Positions 58,201 to 64,000 of a stretch of DNA of 64,000 bases are shown here, in pieces. The DNA is from Mugil cephalus. Lineage: Eukaryota > Chordata > Actinopteri > Mugiliformes > Mugilidae. Below the pieces are notes generated by a model that saw nothing but the letters and a program-made list of their open reading frames with translations, made no database searches and was not told the DNA's origin. The stretch spans positions 634,501 through 698,500 of the forward strand of contig NC_061791.1 in the NCBI RefSeq assembly GCF_022458985.1, given 5' to 3'. Made by a program: the position numbers and the translations under genes. Numbering within the stretch: position 1 is the first letter of the stretch; the number at the start of each line of letters is the position of its first letter.

Positions 58201-61200
58201 TCTGGATAAATACAGATGAACATGGACGCCTCCTCCATAGACTGTATATAAATATGGACGCCACATCTCCACTTCCCCTCATTGGTCCAAACTGATGCTA
58301 TTTTCCCGGTGGCACCATCTTGTGAGTTTGATCTGGAGTCTGATCAGTACGAGTCCGAGGGCGGAGCCACAATATTGATGCCCCGCCCACACTTCCTCTA
58401 TTTAAATTCGCGCTAAGTTGCTTCTAAGTTTTTAAACCGTGGTGTGTTTCGTTAGATTTGATGGATGGTTCTGTAACATTTAATTAATTCTGAGTTATGA
58501 TCACGTCATCTCTTCCTCAGCCCTGGATACACGAAGGTCACTTCCTCATTAACAACCAATCAAAGAACACTTTGACAGATCCAATCAGGATGGACGGTGT
58601 TTGTCAGGTTGTCAGGACGTGATTGATGAACTCGCTCTTAATTATTTGTGGGGAGGTGGGAAGGTCTCGTTGGGACACTTTGAATCATTAATTAAACCAA
58701 AGCAGAAAAACTGCAGTTCCTCTAACGTCCACTAGAGACAGTTGGACATATAGACACGGTGTTAGCGTCGCGTTAGCTGTTAGCAGACTGTTAACAGCAA
58801 CTTTATGAGTTTGTCACTGTCTTTTAGCTCTGTGGTGTTTTAGTCTCCACCTAGCATGGAAGCTAACACAGCAACACATGCTGTAGTGGAACTAGCTGTT
58901 TTTTGTTTGCAGCTGCTAAATGATGCTAATGCTTTATTAACTGACATTTATCCCATCAGGGCAAGTCATCACTCACAGTCAGCGAGACCAGGAAACAATA
59001 ATAATAATCAATAACACAATCAGTGCTCATTAAGATCAATCCAATAAATAATAGATAAATAGATTCAATAAATTAATTGATAAAACATGAAAAAGTTTCA
59101 TCTAAAATCAGCGTCTGTGTTTAAAAGCTTATTAGCAGAAGGAATAATAGCTACGTTAGCTTTGGGTCATGTTATTGGACTAAGTGGATTAAAGCTCTTT
59201 TATTAGCATGCTAATGTTGTGCTAATTTTATGCCAGACCTTTAATCTATTATCTAAGTTACAGGTTTTGTTCATGAGAGTTTGAATTTGCTCAGAAAAAC
59301 ACAGAAAAGACTAAACTGAGACGTAGAACATCTTCAAATCGACATTAAATCACGTAAACCAGAAACAAGGTTTAAATGCATCGTTTTCATCCTGCAGACA
59401 CGACATCACATACACACACACACACACACACACATCCAGCTCATTCAGTTTACTCGTTTACTGCAAACACACTCAGGTTTAATTGTAACCTCGGCCCGTT
59501 GGCATGGCAACCGCAATCATCCAGCCTGTGGGATGAATGAATGAATGGACGGAGTTCATTAGCTGCACTATTCTAACAGATATACTGTATATATCTATTA
59601 TTAGTGGAGTTGACCAAAGGGATATTCTGCTGTGATGGAGACCACCTCCCTCCCCTCGCCTCCCCTCGCCTCCCTCGCCTCAGTACCAATCACGCCGTCG
59701 TCACGGCAACCGTCTGATCCACAGTTACCAGCCAAGGCACCAATCAACCTCCTGCTATTCAGATCTGTGTGTCTGTGTGTGAGGTTAATCCCGGCCTCTG
59801 AAACTGAGACCCAGCATTTAGCAGAGAGCTCGTCACAGCACCCCCTGCTGGACAGTCAACGAATCCCATCATTTATTTCATTATTTATTTATTTGATCCT
59901 TGTTTTGGAATAAAAACACTCGTGAGACTCGTGGGTTATGGATTATTACAGCTAATGAATAATTTACTCTAGACTTTTTAAACCTGGAACACTGACGTTA
60001 AAATCAGATTAGTCTCAGAGTTGCTGTGGATTAATTTCGATTAATCGCGATTAAATCTCATTAATTTTTTTCATTAATGATGATGTTGGATTAATTAATG
60101 TTAACAAGTTAATTTTGACAGTTGTAATTGGCAGCACCATCACTAGCGCTGGTTAGATTTCACCCGATAAAAAATAATTCTCATCAAAATAAACTGAAGT
60201 GCAACGATAAATGGTGAATCCAGCTACTTTTCTTTCATTTCTAAGTATAAAACATCTCATACAACAAATGAAGAGACCACACGGAGCTCATATAAAAAGG
60301 CTCTAAAACTTGAGACATGTGAAGACCAAATAAATTCCGTTGGAAATTACCACTAAATGATATTTATTACACTAAATAAGATTTACATGCAGCAGCAACA
60401 GCTCTAGTGTCAAAGAATAAATATGTGTAGCTGAAGCTTTAGTTGTGTTTTATTGACTTATTGACCAGAAACCTGTGGCGTTATGTTGACATGTGTCCGT
60501 CCTCTGTGTGTCTCAGTGCTCGTACGTCCCCCCCTGTGAGAGGGACAACCAGAAGAACAAGGACAGCGTTCTGTGGTGGGAGGATTATTTCACCAGGGAG
60601 GTCAGCAGCCAGCCCTTCACTTGCTTCTTCAACCAGCAGAGGAGGTGAGACTTCCCTCCACAGCCGACTCCATCTCCAGGTGTTAAATTGGAAAAAGCTG
60701 AGACGTGTGATGCTGTGAAGTTTCCACCGTGTCTCTGTCTCCTTCTGATTGGTTTCCTGTTGACCTCTGACCTTCGTTTAATGGTCCTCGAGCTACGTTT
60801 ACTGACGTACGATCAGGTTTCAGAGATGATGATCCAGATGAAGAATAGCATCTAAGCTAACTTTTACATTTATACCAACTGATAAAAGTTCAGGTCACAT
60901 TAGACCAAATAACCTGCTGCTATGAAGAAAACCAGGAGGTTATTTGGTCTTTGTTCTGCGTTCAAGAGCAACTGTTTGATCCAGAGCGTTTTATGTTTTT
61001 CAGTTTGATGTGACTTTAATAGTAGTTCTTCATAGCTTCCTAGCCTTCCAGCTAACAATAGCTCATCCTAGCCTCCTAGCTAATAGTAGCTCTTCCTAGT
61101 CTTAAAACTAATAGTAGCTCTTCTTAGCCTCCTAGCTACTAGCAGTTCTACCTAGCATTCCAGCTAACAATAGCTCATCCCAGTCTCCCAGCTAATAGCA

Positions 61201-62498
61201 GCTCTTCCTAGCCTCCCAGCTGATGGTTGTTGGGTCAGAGCATCACTAACGTTATTAAAGAGGAACATAAAAATAAATAAATCAGGTCAAACGAGATCAA
61301 ACTCTGTTCATTACAACATAATTCTGACTAATTCAAACGTGTCAGTTTCATCATATCAGACTAGATTTATTTATTTATTTATTTAAAACCAGACACTGTG
61401 ACTTTCTCTAAGAAGCTGTTCTCTCCTTTCTGTTCTTGTCCAGAGCTTATTTTTATGCTGTAACCAAAATAAAAAAATAAAAAAATAAAAATTGATGAGA
61501 CAAAGAAAAGCGTCTCGGTGGTGTCAGCGTATAATCCTCCTGTTACTCAGAGACAGTGCTTACCTGTGACCTTGGATGCTTTTATTTTTACCTCAGAACG
61601 AGGAAACTCTGGTTGTTAAATGAGGACCCAGAGGGAGCTCAGCACATTCACAGGAGGAGGGAATTAAAACTGGAGCAGTCACATAAAATACTGGCTCATG
61701 AACACAGATGGTCTCTGGGTTCAAACCCGGTGTCAGGGGACTGAAACCAAGAAGTTGGTTTATACACGTCTGATATAGTCATGAAAATACCCAGCGTGGT
61801 TCAACCAGAGGTTCCTGTTCTGTTCTGGAAACTTCTTCATGAATCAGGATCCATGAAGATCCGTCTTGGCTTCCGTTCGTTTCCATTCATGCTGCTCATT
61901 GTTTCATCGTTGCTCTTCATCCATGTGGTATTAACCAGGTAAAATGATTCCTGCTCCATCCAATCATTCAGTGTTTGGAGAATATCTCTCCTCCTCTTCT
62001 TTCCACCATGTTCTCCTCTCTAAGCCTCTTAAAGTTCTCCTCCCTGCTCTCAGCACATCTCACTGCAGAACCTTCTTTAGGAACCTTTCACCTCTGCCTC
62101 CATCCAGGAACAACTCTGAGGAAACATCTGAGCCCAGGTTTATTTCTTCTTCTTCTTCTTCTTGTGTTTTCAGACCTGACGACGTGTTGTGGCGCCGTTC
62201 CCATGACACCAGCGTCCTGCTTCACTGCGTCCTCTGGCCAATGGTGTCGCTGCTTCTGGGCACGCTCATTGTGCTGCTGACGGTGTGCGCCCGCTCGCTG
62301 GCCGTCCGGGCCGAGGCGCTCCAGAAGAGGAAGTGCTCCTACGAGGTTTGCCAGGACCTGTCCGCCTCGTCCTCCGATCGCCGCGGCAACAAGGCCGGCG
62401 ACCCCCTGGCGACGAACTCTGACCCCGAGCTGTCGTCGCCGTCAAGGACCCTGCCGCTGTTCGCGGTGCCGGTGCGACGCCGCGATCGGGAACATTAG
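46372..62498 (+). CDS. kcnmb4: BK channel (KCa1.1) beta-4 subunit with C-terminal extension (262 aa)
   Basis: Auxiliary subunit of the large-conductance calcium-activated potassium channel, mainly neuronal in vertebrates, where it slows gating. Exons: 46372-46536, 49862-50032, 60517-60644, 62174-62498; GT-AG ends, frame continuous. Residues 1-19 are cytosolic ([19 protein letters not shown]), TM1 is about 20-41, the loop about 42-169, and TM2 about 170-194 ([19 protein letters not shown]). Loop sequons N53 (NCT) and N90 (NNS) sit where the human protein is glycosylated, and loop cysteines 54, 68, 72, 76 and 84 and those of CSYVPPC and TCFF are kept. The start is the conserved MAK with a strong GCCATGG context, although the frame is open upstream to 46174. 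Residue 210 aligns with the end of the human protein (KRKFS); 52 more residues follow. Linkage cnot2-kcnmb4 is conserved in vertebrates. Confidence 0.96.
46537..49861 (+). other. kcnmb4: kcnmb4 intron 1
   Basis: 3.3 kb. An ATT microsatellite (46917-46952) and AT-rich DNA. No other gene seen. Confidence 0.6.
50105..50375 (-). mobile_element. Short inverted-repeat element (MITE), partial, reverse copy
   Basis: Minus-strand reading gives AAGATGGGGCCATCTTGTGAG-like start, GAGGGCGGAGCCAGGAT, ATGCCCCACCCACACTTCC and GTCACATCCTGTTTCTATAG, in the same order as in 55930-56452. Confidence 0.55.
51755..51803. repeat. CTC/TTC compound microsatellite
   Basis: CTC units followed by TTC units, a polypurine-polypyrimidine tract in kcnmb4 intron 2. 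Confidence 0.9.
51992..52305. repeat. ATGG tetranucleotide array
   Basis: Imperfect GATGGATG units to about 52200, then about 25 nearly perfect ATGG units (52199-52303). Open frames with Ile-His-Pro-Ser repeats on the minus strand and Trp-Met-Asp-Gly on the plus strand are by-products. Confidence 0.95.
52541..53130 (+). repeat. Dispersed repeat family 2, copy in kcnmb4 intron 2
   Basis: Second copy of the element at 42887-43300, interrupted after its first part by the long inverted repeat 52578-52785 and then continuing from about 52860 (TTTAGTTGCAGTACGAAAG) to the GGCTAACATAGCAGCTAAC end. Confidence 0.65.
52578..52785. repeat. Long inverted repeat: 76-bp arms, 56-bp spacer
   Basis: Left arm 52578-52653 and right arm 52710-52785 are complementary with few mismatches (left GGAAGCGGCCATCTTC, right GAAGATGGCCGCTTCC; left TGTGATGTCATTTCC, right GGAAATGACATCACA). 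Transcribed as part of the kcnmb4 intron it would fold into a long hairpin. Confidence 0.9.
53160..53640 (+). repeat. Dispersed repeat family 3, copy in kcnmb4 intron 2
   Basis: Matches 31286-31640. The stretch TAGGATTCAACCAACACATT plus TTCAGGTGAACCCAACAAC occurs twice here (near 53195 and 53380), so part of the element is duplicated. Confidence 0.7.
54700..55005. repeat. GGTCTGGTCCA minisatellite
   Basis: An 11-bp unit GGTCTGGTCCA repeated some 25 times, with periodic GGTTTAGGTCTGGTCCA variants. Confidence 0.95.
55930..56452 (+). mobile_element. Short inverted-repeat element (MITE), long copy
   Basis: Same order of blocks as 43500-43886 (GATGCCCCGCCCACACTTCC, GTTGGATTATACACTGA, AAACCATCCTTGAAAA, GGAGGAGGTGGAGCTTATGA, CCAGGGGGAGCTC), but with an additional internal segment containing CCCGTTTCCATAGCGTCAAA. 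Ends are degenerate. Confidence 0.6.
57527..57600. repeat. 17-bp GTCTCCGTCCCCGCGAT minisatellite
   Basis: About four units of TGTCTCCGTCCCCGTGA-type sequence, CpG-rich. Confidence 0.85.
58147..58198. repeat. TA microsatellite
   Basis: TA units broken once by CACA; open frames rich in Ile-Tyr on the minus strand are artefacts of it. Confidence 0.9.
58236..58430 (+). mobile_element. Short inverted-repeat element (MITE), 5' part only
   Basis: Begins CATAGACTGTATATAAATAT, the terminal sequence of the family, and continues through CACCATCTTGTGAGTTTGAT to GATGCCCCGCCCACACTTCC; the 3' half is missing. Confidence 0.65.
59411..59434. repeat. CA microsatellite
   Basis: About 12 CA units in kcnmb4 intron 2. 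Confidence 0.9.
60645..62173 (+). other. kcnmb4: kcnmb4 intron 3
   Basis: 1.5 kb. Reading straight through from exon 3 meets TGA at once, so splicing is required. Holds the reverse-oriented 28-bp minisatellite; a short TTC run ends just before the acceptor. Confidence 0.7.
61036..61226. repeat. 28-bp minisatellite, reverse orientation (about 7 units)
   Basis: Unit CTTCCTAGCCTTCCAGCTAA + CAATAGCT is the reverse complement of the unit at 44783-45050, more diverged but with exact 28-bp spacing. Confidence 0.9.
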
Positions 62499-63360
62499 GA
62501 CAGAAAAACTGTTTCCACGACGACGCGAAGTCGGAGAAGACGTCGACGAAGCCGGTGGTCGACTGACGAACTGGAGGCGCCACTGACGAACCGCGGTGGA
62601 GAGGAGGGTTGATGAGGCGAAACCCGGACGGATGCCTGTAGATTTCAGCAGAAACTGTAGAGAAACTTTCCTGATTTTATCGTAAACAGATCAGAAACGA
62701 AGGATCGTCCGGACCGATCTGGTTCTTAGCAGATTTACTAACTCCACAAATCTCTTATTGGACCTATATTCTTTATCTTTATTAGAGGGACTTTAAACCT
62801 GCAGCTTACGGTAGCATCTAACGGTAGCAGGAGTTGCTAACATTAGGCGGTCATTAGGCGCGGCTAACATAAGCAGCTGTTAGCCAGTGCTAACTTTAGG
62901 CGGTTGTTGGGCGTCACTAACGTGTTTACAACTTTCTGTTTTGTACATTAAGCTAGCTTCTTGTTAGCTTGCTGTTAGCCTTGGAGGCGTCTAGATGCTA
63001 ACAGTCGCTTAGCATCTGTGTTCTTTTACAGACTCAGTACGTAGTTTACGTTGGTGTGAGTCTATGTTCTACGTGCGTCAGTAACTCCACCCAAACACTA
63101 GGTGGCGCTGTGTGTTTTTACCACTTTTTTTTTCTACTTTCTGACTGAAACTTTTGGCCAAACTAGAGTCGTACAAACGTCTGTGTGTCCAAACCTCAGT
63201 TGCCGATTCTTGATTGATCCAAAATAATCGATTAGAAAATGGTGGCGATGAGGAATCAGCTGGAAACACGTTACTATTAGACGTCGTAACCAAGATCTCT
63301 TTGACTGAACGGATCAAAGTTTTTACTGAGATTCAGTCAGAGATTCCAGAGCCAATAAAA
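62499..63360 (+). other. kcnmb4: kcnmb4 3' untranslated region and flank
   Basis: Follows the TAG at 62496-62498. A candidate polyadenylation signal AATAAA is at 63354-63359. The region includes GCTAACNNTAG-rich sequence near 62800-63010 but no gene. Confidence 0.5.
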
Positions 63361-64000
63361 CGCCGCCACATCCCGACAGGACGACAGGATGATGGGACGA
63401 TGGGATGATGGGATGATGGGACGATGCTCCTTCTTCACCATAGCGCTTCACGTCGTGTCGTTTCCAGTAGCCACAGATGTTTCTGAGCAGAGATCAGCCA
63501 ACAGACTAAACTAAAGATTAAGATTAATAAAACCTTTATTTGTAGCTCAATGGGGAAATTGCAGTTTACAAAAGAAGAGAGTAAAAAAAAGAAGAGAGTA
63601 TAGAAAATAATTAATAAAATAAAATAAAAACACAGAACTCAACTCAATCTTTATTTATAAAGCTCCTTTAGGACGATCAGGTCTCTGTACGGAGGACGAC
63701 TCAGGAGACAGACAGAGACAGACAGAGACATATATACAGAGACATATATACAGAGACATATATAAAGAGACAGACAGAGACATATAGACAGAGACATATA
63801 TACAGAGACATATATAAAGAGACATATATACAGAGACATATATAAAGAGACATACAGAGACATATATACAGAGACATATAGACAGAGACATATAGAGACA
63901 TATATACCGGGAGGAGGACGGTTCTCATAACGTTGGTCTCACAGCAGAATGGAAAGTTTTCAGAAAACAACATTTGTCCCAAACACGTTGATATTTTTAT
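63361..64000. other. Downstream flank of kcnmb4
   Basis: No gene seen. A GATGATGGGAC run (63388-63425), a fish repeat scrap (AACTCAATCTTTATTTATAA, 63638-63660) and the minisatellite at 63705-63905. Confidence 0.5.
63705..63905. repeat. ACAGAGACATATAT minisatellite
   Basis: Irregular 12 to 14-bp units (CAGAGACATATATA, AAGAGACATATATA, GACAGAGACA). Minus-strand open frames repeating Met-Ser-Leu-Tyr-Ile-Cys are by-products. Confidence 0.95.

Larger units (their letters stand above)
50033..60516 (+). other. kcnmb4: kcnmb4 intron 2
   Basis: 10.5 kb, holding most of the dispersed and tandem repeats of this part of the window (listed separately). No coding exon or RNA gene recognised inside. Confidence 0.6.

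Noticed and set aside
57934-58282. Minus-strand frames rich in Ile-Tyr
   Set aside because: Translated TA microsatellite.
63651-63982. Three overlapping minus-strand frames rich in Met-Ser-Leu-Tyr
   Set aside because: Translated minisatellite of the ACAGAGACATATAT type.

Overview
The window is vertebrate DNA from a ray-finned fish, most likely a percomorph teleost. The evidence is compact genes with GT-AG introns, linkage of cnot2 to kcnmb4 as in other vertebrates, CD22/Siglec-like immune receptors in tandem, and Tc1, hAT and pogo-like DNA transposons of fish type. Exon coordinates were read by eye from splice signals, frame continuity and comparison between paralogous copies. No search was run.

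Layout. (1) 1-20006, plus strand: a tandem array of three nearly identical Ig-superfamily receptor genes (A, B, C) with a period of about 8.74 kb. Each is built as signal peptide, V-like, C2-like, V-like, C2-like, membrane-proximal C2, transmembrane segment, and a cytoplasmic tail with ITIM/ITSM-type tyrosine motifs. A is cut by the window start. B has an indel-dense stretch and extra tandem copies of the membrane-proximal Ig exon. C is fully open (670 aa), carries an intact Tc1-type transposon in an intron, and has a remodelled tail. (2) 21840-25730, minus strand: three replication-dependent histone genes (H3.2, H4, H2A), each with TATA-type promoter sequence and the 3' stem-loop. (3) 26680-28720: a degenerate AGTAGAGTTC-type satellite split by a decayed hAT element. 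(4) 28740-38407, plus strand: cnot2, a CCR4-NOT scaffold subunit, 14 coding exons. (5) 38430-46371: intergenic DNA with dispersed repeats and two minisatellites. (6) 46372-62498, plus strand: kcnmb4, the BK-channel beta-4 subunit, in four coding exons, with a 52-residue C-terminal extension beyond the mammalian length. (7) 62499-64000: its 3' flank and a minisatellite.

How the parts relate. The receptor array is the fast-evolving part. The copies differ by exon-unit duplication, a 226-bp tail duplication, a 15-bp transmembrane repeat and one transposon insertion, while their intergenic DNA is almost unchanged. cnot2 and kcnmb4 are conserved single-copy genes. Their introns and flanks hold at least three dispersed repeat families with two or more copies in the window, and one 28-bp minisatellite family that appears twice in opposite orientation. 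No rRNA, tRNA, CRISPR array or retroviral provirus was recognised.
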